Part shown: piece by piece, positions 1 through 11,414 of the stretch
Position numbering within the stretch: the stretch's first letter is position 1
How the letters are laid out: each line of letters starts with the position of its first letter
Assembly: GCA_025331445.1 (NCBI GenBank)
Contig: JAIWNE010000037.1
Span: forward strand, 1 to 64,000
Source of the DNA: Blakeslea trispora
Lineage: Eukaryota; Mucoromycota; Mucoromycetes; Mucorales; Choanephoraceae
DNA: 64,000 nucleotides
Direction: 5' to 3'
Notes under the pieces: generated by a model
Told to the model about the DNA's origin: nothing
Databases searched by the model: none
The model's input: only the letters and a program-made list of their open reading frames with translations
Program-made: the position numbers and the translations under genes

Positions 1-411
1 TTATTTAACAGATCTTGCTAAACTCTTCAAACAAAACGTTTAAGCTAGCCTCCCTGGCAAAGGCGATGAAGATATAGATACAGCCGATAAATAATTGCAT
101 TTTTGTACTTTGAAGTGGCTGACCAGTTTCGATCTGCTGTGCTACAAAAGCTGACAGAAACCAGTTGAATAAACATGCACTTGAAGCAATAAATACTATT
201 ATGTTTAGTTTTGATGAGAAAATAGGATATGATATTTATGGCTCAGACAAAAGGACATGGCTTTTTCGGTACAAATTTTGACATCAAAGGTTGGCACTGA
301 GGAAAGTACTGCTTGCAGCTGTTGAAGAGGATATAAACAGCCCTGAGGTATTCTATTTCGAAAGACAAAACTGTCAATAAAAAGTTTTATGGCAAGTCTA
401 AAACAGTGCCT

Positions 412-447
<36 letters not shown>

Positions 448-981
448 GAACTATTCTAAGGCTAGAAACAAACTTGCTGATTTCGATATCAGGGAGTCTA
501 CAGTCATTAAATTCAGATCGATTTAACGATCTGATTTCGTTTACTTTAGCTTTACCACAGATCATTACATGGTAACTAAATAGAACTTTTGTAGCAGGAA
601 GAATGCAAAGGATATACACTTTCCATCACAAATGTTTTTTGAGTCATTAGACATCACTGTAACCGTGACTCCTATTTCTCGCCTATAAATATCTGATTGA
701 AATCTTTTGAATAAACGACAATTATCTCTTTCTTAATTTTTCTTCTGCTTTTAAAAAGAACTGTATTTGTGCCAGAATTTACTTGTTCTCACATCTTATA
801 ATTAATAATATCTTTTGATAATACTACCAATCTTAGATTAAAGTTCCGCGCACCTAGGTTTTGCAACAAGGTTTTGTCAAATGCCTACGTAGGCACTTGA
901 ACAGCCAATAATATGCGAGCATTTTGGTGCATGAATTCAAAATAAATTTTTAAAAAAAAAGGAAAGTAAAGGTGGCATAAT

Positions 982-1960
982 TAGAGACTTTTGGGAGACA
1001 AAACTCAGATGTCTCGGTAGAACGTCTATCAATTAAACTCCGTTTGTTTCAAAAATTTATCGCTCTTCGTTCTTTGAATGAATTGAGCAATCAGATTTCA
1101 GCCCTGAAGCAATTCACATCTACTTTGGATATTTGGCTGTAAAAGCAATAAAAACTAATATAGAAATGCAATGTTTTTACTCAATAATTATGAGAATACT
1201 TCCAGGCAGAATTGCTGATGATTTAGCTTAGTTTGTTTTGTATTTTGACTCATTTCCTGATGTTTAAAGAAGACTGTTTCCATTGAGTACATGATGTTAA
1301 TGAGAGAAGTTTTGTTTATGACTGTGTTTAGCAGTACTATATAATATCAAGACTATAATCTAGCTTATTTCATGCAATCTACTAGACTATATCTTACTTG
1401 AGAGCAGCAGTTCGATTGTAGATGTTGTAAGGTATTTAATCAGTCAATTAATAAAGACACTAAAAAGAATCAAATGCTCTGCAATGAACACACTTATTCC
1501 GTAACGCAGATGCACTTTTCTCTTTTGCTTCATTTCTATGCTCAATCTTTATTTTTTTATAAGGAATATGGATAAACCATTAAAGAAAATGAATAGTCAA
1601 TTGCTTGATTTATCATATAAAATATCAAGATTTGGGTTGGCAGCAATGTAGATCATAGTAATTTAGTGCTCTACTCAAATTATCATGTCACTGCTAGTTA
1701 AATTGAGAAATCACAACGACCATACTCTTCCTTCTTCAATACTGATTTCTATTCATTTTTTGCTCATTTTTGCTCGTCGGAACCGAATTTCAGCCAATAG
1801 AACTGCTTAGATTCATATACCGACGGAAGGGTGAACCTTATTCAGCACTCTTAGGAAGTTGTCCTGAATAAGGTTCGCTCTTAGATAACGTGACCTTTTG
1901 CGGAGTTATTTCTTTATAGGGTAACCTAAGAGCGTTGAATTTTTCTCCCAAAAGTCTCTA
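982..1960. mobile_element. ~1-kb noncoding stretch bounded by 17-bp inverted repeats (left arm)
   Basis: TAGAGACTTTTGGGAGA at 982-998 faces its reverse complement TCTCCCAAAAGTCTCTA at 1944-1960. Nothing convincing is encoded between them. Near the transposase side lies a 13-bp hairpin (GAACCTTATTCAG and its complement). It sits just downstream of the SWIM-OTU gene, so it may be the terminal region of that transposon, or a non-autonomous element inserted beside it. Confidence 0.6.
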
Positions 1961-2007
1961 TTTATTCATATCATATTTTTTTGGTTAATAAATGAGCGAA
2001 AAGTCTT

Positions 2008-3210
2008 CTAAGAGTGTCTTTTGCAGTTGAAGGAGTGTCCTGGGTAAGTTCTTGGCCATCTTGGCTTTGAATTGGGCTTGAGCTCTACAATGTAAAAATG
2101 ACTATTGTAGAGTTGCAAGGAATAGGGCGAACAGGGAAGGGAGGGGAAAAGTAAGGAGCGAATGTGGTACTTTGATTGTCGGGCGTATAACAAGCAATAG
2201 CTCTGTTAAAGGTATCCGCTGCTAATTGGACCATTTCGGGAAATTGGAACCAATTATCAGTGATATCTGCTGCAGCGTCGTTGCTAAGCTTGCTTTGGAT
2301 ACTTTCAAATGTACCAGAGAGAACTTCAGAGGCGGAGGGAGAGCTACCAAAAACTTGGCGGTAGAATTGCTCATTCTTTCTCAAACACAAGAGCATCTCA
2401 TGCTCGACCTTGCCAAAACTGGCTTCATCATCGAAAATGGCATGAGCAATTGCTCTATAACCACAATTACCATCAGGCGAAGGATTGAAGTGGCCTGTCA
2501 CTTGCTTGACACTCAATCCTTTAGGGATTGGAATGGCTAGGCGGACTACTTCAACCATTTAGTGTCTATGTTAATTTCAGTTTTTGGTATCAATACCTTG
2601 GGCAACTTCTTTTTGACTTGCTTTTTCTTGTTTGGCAAGTTGAGCGATTTTGTCCATCTCTCTCTCCAAAGCAATTTTTTCGCGGGTAGTGTTTTTAGGA
2701 CGACCTTTGATGTCATATACTATTGGAGGAGGAAGGATGCGCTCAACTTGCTTGTCATCAGAATACTTGCTTATGATTGCTCTAAGCTCATCCTCTAAGC
2801 TGATTCTTTCTCCTTGAGTTTTTAAGTCTGCATTGATATATTGCAGCTTCTGCAACTGAACCTCTACAGGCTTTCTGACTTCATGCTCTTCAGGATTATG
2901 CTCCTTGCTGGCATTTGTCATTTCAGCAATAGTAGCAACTTTAAAACACGGATATTAGACATTTGTTTGATACTCTATACTCTAATCTACTAACCTCTGC
3001 CATTCTGATACATAATGTGCCATCTTCTGTGGACGGCAGCTAATGGAATAGGACCATTATATCTTGCAATTCGATGTCTGCAAGGAAGACGGTATGCTCT
3101 ACGCAATTCGCAAAGGCATTTACCTGTAGTAGGATCCACATGAGAGACATGATCAGGATCAGCTTTGTTGTCCATCAAATTGATGTATTTAAAACGAATA
3201 CAATCAAAGG
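2008..3210 (-). pseudogene. MULE-type transposase 3' part: SWIM plus OTU (left arm, frameshifted)
   Basis: This is the mirror copy of the right-arm gene, with the same two introns (about 2939-2994 and 2546-2596) and the same SWIM and OTU sequences. It lacks one T near 2120, which shifts the frame just before the catalytic-His segment, so the OTU domain ends prematurely. On this strand the spacer reads FDCIRFKYINLMDN directly into KADPDHVSH. That looks like natural transposase sequence upstream of a SWIM finger, so this copy probably keeps the native order a little further 5' than the right-arm copy. The upstream DDE domain is missing because the strand then runs into the antisense of the right arm. 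Classed as a broken transposon gene. Confidence 0.7.
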
Positions 3211-4371
3211 CAAAGCTGATCCTGATCATGTCTCTCATGTGGATCCTACTACAGGTAAATGCCTTTGCGAATTGCGTAGAGCATACCGTCTTCCTTGCAG
3301 ACATCGAATTGCAAGATATAATGGTCCTATTCCATTAGCTGCCGTCCACAGAAGATGGCACATTATGTATCAGAATGGCAGAGGTTAGTAGATTAGAGTA
3401 TAGAGTATCAAACAAATGTCTAATATCCGTGTTTTAAAGTTGCTACTATTGCTGAAATGACAAATGCCAGCAAGGAGCATAATCCTGAAGAGCATGAAGT
3501 CAGAAAGCCTGTAGAGGTTCAGTTGCAGAAGCTGCAATATATCAATGCAGACTTAAAAACTCAAGGAGAAAGAATCAGCTTAGAGGATGAGCTTAGAGCA
3601 ATCATAAGCAAGTATTCTGATGACAAGCAAGTTGAGCGCATCCTTCCTCCTCCAATAGTATATGACATCAAAGGTCGTCCTAAAAACACTACCCGCGAAA
3701 AAATTGCTTTGGAGAGAGAGATGGACAAAATCGCTCAACTTGCCAAACAAGAAAAAGCAAGTCAAAAAGAAGTTGCCCAAGGTATTGATACCAAAAACTG
3801 AAATTAACATAGACACTAAATGGTTGAAGTAGTCCGCCTAGCCATTCCAATCCCTAAAGGATTGAGTGTCAAGCAAGTGACAGGCCACTTCAATCCTTCG
3901 CCTGATGGTAATTGTGGTTATAGAGCAATTGCTCATGCCATTTTCGATGATGAAGCCAGTTTTGGCAAGGTCGAGCATGAGATGCTCTTGTGTTTGAGAA
4001 AGAATGAGCAATTCTACCGCCAAGTTTTTGGTAGCTCTCCCTCCGCCTCTGAAGTTCTCTCTGGTACATTTGAAAGTATCCAAAGCAAGCTTAGCAACGA
4101 CGCTGCAGCAGATATCACTGATAATTGGTTCCAATTTCCCGAAATGGTCCAATTAGCAGCGGATACCTTTAACAGAGCTATTGCTTGTTATACGCCCGAC
4201 AATCAAAGTACCACATTCGCTCCTTACTTTTCCCCTCCCTTCCCTGTTCGCCCTATTCCTTTGCAACTCTACAATAGTCATTTTTACATTGTAGAGCTCA
4301 AGCCCAATTCAAAGCCAAGATGGCCAAGAACTTACCCAGGACACTCCTTCAACTGCAAAAGACACTCTTAG
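3211..4371 (+). pseudogene. MULE-type transposase 3' part: SWIM finger plus OTU domain (right arm)
   Basis: The reading is truncated at its 5' end by the palindrome centre. From 3211 it runs through a SWIM zinc finger of the form CxC-x8-CxH (CLCELRRAYRLPCRH). It continues after an intron at 3384-3439 (56 bp, GT-AG) into a lysine/glutamate-rich linker, and after a second intron at 3782-3832 (51 bp, GT-AG) into an OTU cysteine-protease domain. Both junctions keep the frame (R-VATIAE and VAQ-VRLAIP). The OTU signature DGNCGYRAIAHAIF supplies the catalytic Asp and Cys, and the C-terminal NSHFYIVEL supplies the His. SWIM fingers follow the DDE domain in MULE/FAR1-type transposases; that DDE domain is absent here. 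An OTU domain could process ubiquitin-like conjugates, but that role is inferred. The coding frame that remains is open. Confidence 0.75.
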
Positions 4372-4418
4372 AAGACTTTTCGCTCATTTATTAACCAAAA
4401 AAATATGATATGAATAAA

Positions 4419-5399
4419 TAGAGACTTTTGGGAGAAAAATTCAACGCTCTTAGGTTACCCTATAAAGAAATAACTCCGCAAAAGGTCACGTTATCTAAGA
4501 GCGAACCTTATTCAGGACAACTTCCTAAGAGTGCTGAATAAGGTTCACCCTTCCGTCGGTATATGAATCTAAGCAGTTCTATTGGCTGAAATTCGGTTCC
4601 GACGAGCAAAAATGAGCAAAAAATGAATAGAAATCAGTATTGAAGAAGGAAGAGTATGGTCGTTGTGATTTCTCAATTTAACTAGCAGTGACATGATAAT
4701 TTGAGTAGAGCACTAAATTACTATGATCTACATTGCTGCCAACCCAAATCTTGATATTTTATATGATAAATCAAGCAATTGACTATTCATTTTCTTTAAT
4801 GGTTTATCCTATATTCCTTATAAAAAAATAAAGATTGAGCATAGAAATGAAGCAAAAGAGAAAAGTGCATCTGCGTTACGGAATAAGTGTGTTCATTGCA
4901 GAGCATTTGATTCTTTTAGTGTCTTTATTAATTGACTGATTAAATACCTTACAACATCTACAATCGAACTGCTGCTCTCAAGTAAGATATAGTCTAGTAG
5001 ATTGCATGAAATAAGCTAGATTATAGTCTTGATATTATATAGTACTGCTAAACACAGTCATAAACAAAACTTCTCTCATTAACATCATGTACTCAATGGA
5101 AACAGTCTTCTTTAAACATCAGGAAATGAGTCAAAATACAAAACAAACTAAGCTCAAATCATCAGCAATTCTGCCTGGAAGTATTCTCATAATTATTGAG
5201 TAAAAACATTGCATTTCTATATTAGTTTTTATTGCTTTTACAGCCAAATATCCCAAAGTAGATGTGAATTGCTTCAGGGCTGAAATCTGATTGCTCAATT
5301 CATTCAAAGACCGAAGAGCGATAAATTTTTGAAACAAACGGAGTTTAATTGATAGACGTTCTACCGAGACATCTGAGTTTTGTCTCCCAAAAGTCTCTA
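4419..5399. mobile_element. ~1-kb noncoding stretch bounded by 17-bp inverted repeats (right arm)
   Basis: Mirror copy of the left-arm stretch. TAGAGACTTTTGGGAGA is at 4419-4435 and TCTCCCAAAAGTCTCTA at 5383-5399. The internal hairpin GAACCTTATTCAG / CTGAATAAGGTTC lies at 4503-4515 and 4534-4546. The left boundary begins 48 bp after the stop codon of the OTU reading. Confidence 0.6.
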
Positions 5400-5939
5400 A
5401 TTATGCCACCTTTACTTTCCTTTTTTTTTAAAAATTTATTTTGAATTCATGCACCAAAATGCTCGCATATTATTGGCTGTTCAAGTGCCTACGTAGGCAT
5501 TTGACAAAACCTTGTTGCAAAACCTAGGTGCGCGGAACTTTAATCTAAGATTGGTAGTATTATCAAAAGATATTATTAATTATAAGATGTGAGAACAAGT
5601 AAATTCTGGCAGACAAATACAAGTTCTTTTTAAAAGCAGAAGAAAAAATTAAGAAAGAGATAATTGTCGTTTATTCAAAAGATTTCAATCAGATATTTAT
5701 AGGCGAGAAATAGGAGTCACGGTTACAGTGATGTCTAATGACTCTCAAAAAACATTTGTGATGGAAAGTGTATATCCTTTGCATTCTTCCTGCTACAAAA
5801 GTTCTATTTAGTTACCATGTAATGATCTGTGGTAAAGCTAAAGTAAACGAAATCAGATCGTTAAATCGATCTGAATTTAATGACTGTAGACTCCCTGATA
5901 TCGAAATCAGCAAGTTTGTTTCTAGCCTTAGAATAGTTC

Positions 5940-5946
<7 letters not shown>

Positions 5947-5974
<28 letters not shown>
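5947..5974. repeat. Long poly-A tract in right palindrome arm (poly-T at 416-442 in left)
   Basis: About 28 A in the right arm, against about 27 T in the left arm. Slippage at this tract contributes to the length difference between arms. It could be the footprint of a retroposed sequence. Confidence 0.8.
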
Positions 5975-5976
<2 letters not shown>

Positions 5977-6608
5977 AGGCACTGTTTTGAGACTTGCCAT
6001 AAAACTTTTTATTGACAGTTTGTCTTTTCGAAATAGAATACCTCAGGGCTGTTTATATCCTCTTCAACAGCTGCAAGCAGTACTTTCCTCAGTGCCAACC
6101 TTTGATGTCAAAATTTGTACCGAAAAAGCCATGTCCTTTTGTCTGAGCCATAAATATCATATCCTATTTTCTCATCAAAACTAAACATAATAGTATTTAT
6201 TGCTTCAAGTGCATGTTTATTCAACTGGTTTCTGTCAGCTTTTGTAGCACAGCAGATCGAAACTGGTCAGCCACTTCAAAGTACAAAAATGCAATTATTT
6301 ATCGGCTGTATCTATATCTTCATCGCCTTTGCCAGGGAGGCTAGCTTAAACGTTTTGTTTGAAGAGTTTAGCAAGATCTGTTAAATAAACTCTATTTTTT
6401 AGAATTTATTTTTTAAAGAACACATCAACACATAAGCTTTACCTTGCATTCCCAAATCCTCAAAAATATCCCATGACATTGCTAAATAGACAAGAAGTGG
6501 TGTACTTTTACAATTCGGCAAAAACTAGTATGTTATATGACCACCATTTACCTCAATGAACAATCTACATAGATTTAAGTGTCAAAACGTTTCTTACTTT
6601 GAAACACT

Positions 6609-7926
6609 TTTGTAGGGTAGTGCATGATGATTTCAAAGCACGATATCACAACTTGCTATAGAAAAACCCAAAATTCTATCTCAAGATGTACACGTTACTA
6701 TCTGATAGGTTTTATCCAATGTTCATTACTGATTTCCATTCCCTCTCCATCTTTTGCGTACTCTATCATATTCATTAATACAAGCAAGTGTTTAGATTAT
6801 ATTTTTTGTTACCCTGTAACTCACTGCTGTTTTTGAACCAATTGTTTTTAGAGATTTGATTTGATTTTCAAAAAAGAAAAACAAAAAAGGTCGAATAAAG
6901 TATATAAAGCCAAGTATTATTCTTATAGAAAAAGCAACAACAACATCATCATTAAAAATTTATTAAAAAAAAAGAATCAATAATTGATTCTGGCAATGAT
7001 CTTTCATCTTCTGCTTCTATGCTTGCTGCTTTACAGCTGCCGTAGAGCTCACCCAAACGAATCAACTTTGTCAAGACAAGAGTTATACTGGCTATTTCAT
7101 TGAGAGTAGTCGGTATTCTGAAGCTCTCAACTTCAACACACACGTACATTGTTCTTGACAAGTACTTAGTTACAAAGAAGCGCATCATGTTTTCTATAGA
7201 GATGTGAGTTTGAAGATGATTTTACGTTGTGTTGGTAAAAGAAGCTTACCTTGTACAACAAAGGTCAAGAAAAAGTTGTACTTTGTCTGTGAAATTGCTG
7301 TCTTTGCATACTTCATTATCTTGATCAAATCCTTCTTCTTCTTCGAGTCATCATTGCACATGCTTGGCTTTATCTCGCCAAAGCATTCTTGTTGTGCACG
7401 CTTATTGATAATCCGAGACACTTTGTAGTCTGGGCGCCAATTTGAATCATTGCAAACATTGTTTGACCTAGAGATAGCAAGGAAGGTTTAACATACCAAT
7501 AACCAACATCTTTCTATTAGACATCTTACATATGTGGCATGATCTGGATATCTTTCTTGAATATTGCCTTCATTATGACATGTACAAAGCTTGCAGTTAG
7601 GCGGTTCTCTGACATGACTACTTCTTCTTCGGGTACTTCATCTAACAAGCTGAACACCATCTTCACCACTTGAAACACTTGTTCATCTTCTATGTCAACG
7701 AGTAACTCATTGATTGCTTTCTGTGATTTGAACAAGTCTTTTTCTTTGGCAAAGTCATCCAAGATATCTTCTAGTGCAGCCTTAATGTCTTCAGGGAACT
7801 TTTTCTTCAATGACTTGTAGACTGCTTGGTGACTGACTCGAAAGTCATGGGCAAGGGAGCTTGGAAAGACATCCTTGAGCACTGACTGGTTTGTTTGAGA
7901 ATGTCAAGGTATAGAATGTTATCGAT
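6609..7926. repeat. Left arm of second inverted duplication (~1.3 kb)
   Basis: This stretch is the reverse complement of 13046-14364. Coordinates of paired bases sum to 20973 over almost the whole arm, so there is only one indel, close to the inner end. Substitutions are few. Homology stops outside ...GTAGGGTAG at 6609 and inside ...ATCGAT at about 7926. Confidence 0.9.
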
Positions 7927-7980
7927 TACCCCATCTGTAAGAAGAATAAGGGATATTGCTTGAGGAAAAAACCTATTCAT
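6952..7980 (-). pseudogene. Nuclease-like family protein (SNWRPDY...GEIK), left copy, frameshifted
   Basis: The copy starts at an ATG at 7980 and reads MNRFFPQAISLILLTDGVIDN before the part shared with the right copy. Compared with that copy, one base is missing near 7885, so the N-terminal and middle parts are in different frames. The rest matches the right-hand copy, including the two introns mirrored at about 7468-7529 and 7194-7249. The signature R-P-D-Y followed about 18 residues later by G-E-I-K is the D...E-x-K arrangement of PD-(D/E)XK nuclease folds; that fold assignment is inference. I recall large uncharacterised families with this signature in Mucorales. Its role is unknown. Confidence 0.6.
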
Positions 7981-7989
7981 TTTGGTCAA

Positions 7990-8721
7990 TACAGAAACGC
8001 GACAACAATCATGACAAAATACATGCCTTTTTCCAGACAGTTTCTCTTTTGCATATCATTCAAAGCAAAAAAGCGCGTTGTCATTTATCTAAGCAATCAT
8101 TAGCATACATCTCACAGTCTAAAGAACAGCCTTTTTACCTTTAGATGTTCAGTTTTTATATATTTTTTTTGTTTATGTAAAGCAAATTGACCACAATACT
8201 AAATAATATCGTCATTGACTGATACATTGATTGATTGTTTCTTTGTGCATAAACTTGATTTATTCTTGTTCTATATCAATGTACATCTTGTTTTTTTTGT
8301 TGGCTAATACAAAAAAGACCACATTTCTATCATTAGCATGAGAATAAAAAGAGATTGGCATAGATTATTTACAGTAATTGTTGTTAATTATTCTGTAATA
8401 GAAGATAAAATAAGACTCTTATGTATTAATAAAATCATGCAAGTTAATTATGTAAATGTGTTTGTCTCAACAGTCGGTGTTTTTATGCGGCTTATATTTT
8501 TATTGTGCTTATAGTTTGGACGATTGTAGAGAAAGAAATTTACTTTGACATTAAAGAAGTACATAAAAGTGATTTCTATTTACTGCACGTATCTTTGAGA
8601 AACAAAGAAAGCGATACTCAACAAAGAGACATGTAAAGAAGTTGAAAGGAAGGAGTTATAAAATAAACTAAGTTGAACTAAACAATATACATATATATAC
8701 ATACAAAGCAAAAGTGGGAGA
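7990..8721. other. AT-rich spacer without recognisable gene
   Basis: Low-complexity AT-rich sequence between the left nuclease-like copy and the LINE tail. I see no convincing coding region, RNA gene or repeat boundary. Confidence 0.5.
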
Positions 8722-11349
8722 CTAGTCCTCGTTCAAAGCAGATTCGTCATACTGACGCTGAAAGACAGCTTTTGTGGCGCGAAAGACAGCTAAAGCACAG
8801 AAGAGTAGATCGTGCAATATATGAGCCCAATGCGCTTTCCATACCTCAGAGAGGGCAACAATGAGCAAGATGTTAGCCGGTAGAAGGCAGCTAGACTGAC
8901 TATGAGTTCCTCGAAAGTCCAACGTTGTCTATGCTGTGTAAATAGAGTCGATTGTAGTGTTAGGTCATAGAAATTTCTGTATGAGATGGTCCCAATATAC
9001 GTATTTTCGAGGGCAACGAAAAAAAGAAATGATATATGTCCTCCGTATCATCATAGAGAAGACAGAAAGTAGAAGGGAATTTGTCAGGTAACAAGCGATG
9101 GAGGAGTTGACGAGTGGGAATCAAACGATGTATCAAACGAAACATGGCGTTTCGTTGCACTGCATGCAAAGACAATCTCCAAAGGCGACTCCAAGCAGAC
9201 CGGGTACAAGTTAATTGAGACAATGTAAATAGTAAGGTGGTAGAAATAGTCATTTGCCTAAAATTGTGAGTTGAAGTAGAATTATTACACAAAGCACTGG
9301 TGTTTAAAACAAGTCTCAGGCGACGCCGAAAGGCAGTAAATTGTAAAGATTGAGTGATGACTGGAATACAAACAGGATTATGAACACTCAAAGACGAAGG
9401 CTGTAAGCTCTGCAAGAAGAAAGGCTTCAAGATACATTTGCTGAAGGCCATTGCAGCGCGAAACTTTCGAATATTACGTGAGTTGGGAGCAGATCGAGAA
9501 GAGCCAGATATGGGTGTCAAATAGTAACCGTAAGGATGAGAAACATACAGATCCAATACGGGTGAACGAGCAATGAATGATGATAGTTTATAGCCGTCAG
9601 TAGTTGAAGAGATTACGGCGTAGAGAGGCAGCAACAAGACATCCAAAGCGGCTGGAATATATGTGTAGGTCTTTTGAGAGATGACGTTCACAACTCAGTA
9701 TGCTAAGGTATATACAGAGACAGGGGATCCTGTGAGGGGACGTCTTGCTTTGGGAAAAAGGAGGCACATCAAGACATTGTCCGAACCAAAACAATCGGAA
9801 ACATGTATTGAAAGGAACTGCTGAATCAAAGTCATGGAAGGCCGATCAAACAGAAGTCCGTCAACCCATTTGTAGGAGAGTGCAAGCTGATGAGTGGCAG
9901 GATCCAAACTCCCTAGACCACCACATGATTTAAGAGTCGCGATGATCTTCCAACTGACCTTAGGGAATGTATTTCTGGTAATGAAATTGGACGCAATCGA
10001 CCTTATCGAAGCAAAGGTTGACAGAGAAAGCGGTACTACTCACACCGCATGCCAACAAGCAAACAAAGGGAGAGAGTTAGCTACAGTTGCACGGCCCAAG
10101 AATGATAAGTTGTGGCAAGTGTGAGAGTTGGGCAGTCTGCGGAGAGATCTAAGAAAGTTGTTGACGAACGTTTACCGCTGTAGTTAAGATTGCAAGAGCA
10201 AAAATCCAAGATAGATGATAGGTTCTCTGTCTCTAGCATTCCATACTTTGGTAGTAGTAAGGTCTTGCAATACTGGTAGCCAGTAGTCATCCTAATTTTT
10301 GTCACTAAGGGAAAGTGCTTGCACTTTGTTTAGTTGATTTTAACGCTGGAAGCAGAACTATATAGCGATAAGTGTTGTTGCAGGTGCAAAAACTCGTTGT
10401 GATCGTTCAGAAAGACCAGCATATCGTCAGCATAGCTCAGGAACTTGATGCAAGGAAGAACAAGTTGACGATTGTATTGCTGAGCAAATGAGTAACCCGG
10501 ATACTGGTTATCTTGAAGTAAAGACCGAAATAGAGGTTCAAGGGCAAAGGTGTAAAGGATGCAAGAAATAGGGTCTCCTTGTTTAAAGCCACGTTGTTTG
10601 GGCACTAAACTTGAAGACAGGTACCCATTCATAACAACTTGAATCGAGTTATCGCAGAATAGATGGTACAAGGATTTGGCTATTGCGAAAGGGAAATCAA
10701 GAAGCAAAAGCACTTGCCGGAGGTAGTCGAGGTTGACCCAGTCATACGCTTTTTCTTGATCCAACAACATACCAATGGCATGAGGTGCATGATCACTATA
10801 ACTTCTAGAGTTTTCCATATTCATATACGCCAACAGACCATGATCAGCGATAAAGCGATGAGGCAAGAATCCGAGCTGAAACTGGTTGGTGAGATGGTTA
10901 GAGACTTACAAAATTCGTTTATTAAGTAAGCGGGTGAAAATCTTGGTGTCGGTATTGACTAGCTGAATAAATCGGTAGTTCTTGGCCCGAGAAAGATCAC
11001 CTTTCTTCGAAAGCAAGGTCATATCTGAAACCAACCAAGAGGTAGAAAACTTAGCAAAGGTGAGCGCGTCACTGTGAACACGAAGGATGATGCTTTTCAC
11101 TTCAGGGATACGTATTAAGATGCCTAGTACTTCATAAGGTAGACCATCTGATTCAGGACTACTCCTTCGGGGTAAGCGATGGCTAGCTTCTAGAATATCA
11201 TCCAAGTTGAAAGACTTAACAAGAACTCCATCTTGTTGGGAAGTGATCACACGGTTTGGCATGTGCGCCAAAAGTCGACCAACAGCATCTTGCTCTACTG
11301 GATCTGGATGGTATAGATCTGCATAATAGTCAGCCATTACCTTTGCCAT
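8722..11349 (-). pseudogene. LINE-type non-LTR retrotransposon remnant (reverse transcriptase plus zf-RVT tail)
   Basis: Coding pieces on the minus strand fall in the normal order of a LINE ORF2 but in different frames. The RT fingers region lies at 11349-10906 (SDMTLLSKKGDLSRAKNYR), and the palm at 10866-10330, with QGDPIS and the catalytic FLSYADDM. A thumb/connection region at about 10305-9695 (GG..MDPATHQLALSYKWVDG) is broken, and a zf-RVT-like C-terminal domain lies at 9691-8960 (LWRLSLHAVQRNAMFRLIHR). The tail at 8922-8722 has KAHWAHILHD. Stops and frameshifts separate the parts, so it is dead. The endonuclease domain and 5' end are missing; the copy seems 5' truncated near 11.4 kb, as is common for LINEs. 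It sits between the arms of the second inverted duplication. Confidence 0.85.
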
Positions 11350-11414
11350 ATCTTTATTTTGTGTAACAAGTTGATCTTGTGAAGGATCAAAGAGACAGCG
11401 GGCCCTCCTTTTAG

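Larger units (their letters stand above)
1..6388. repeat. Giant palindrome (inverted repeat with ~3.2 kb arms)
   Basis: The left arm (1-3167) is the reverse complement of the right arm (3211-6388). Position 3167 pairs with 3211 and position 1 pairs with 6388. The 43-bp spacer at 3168-3210 is unpaired. The arms are nearly identical but not perfect: I see scattered substitutions and small indels, such as one extra T in the right-arm OTU exon, a 4-base difference near 770 versus 5615, and different poly-A/T lengths. The window starts inside or exactly at the edge of the left arm, so the outer boundary and any target-site duplication cannot be judged. Both arms carry the same gene fragment and the same ~1-kb inverted-repeat-bounded stretch. 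This is either a true foldback duplication or a hairpin-type assembly or read chimera; sequence alone does not decide. Confidence 0.95.

Noticed and set aside
3074..3388. Frame starting MSARKTVCSTQFAKAF on both strands at the palindrome centre
   Set aside because: Its first half is antisense of the opposite arm. Only the part from KADPDHV onward is real transposase sequence.
5768..6184. 138-codon frame with a poly-lysine stretch
   Set aside because: The lysines come from the poly-A tract. The mirrored arm gives only a broken version and there is no recognisable domain.
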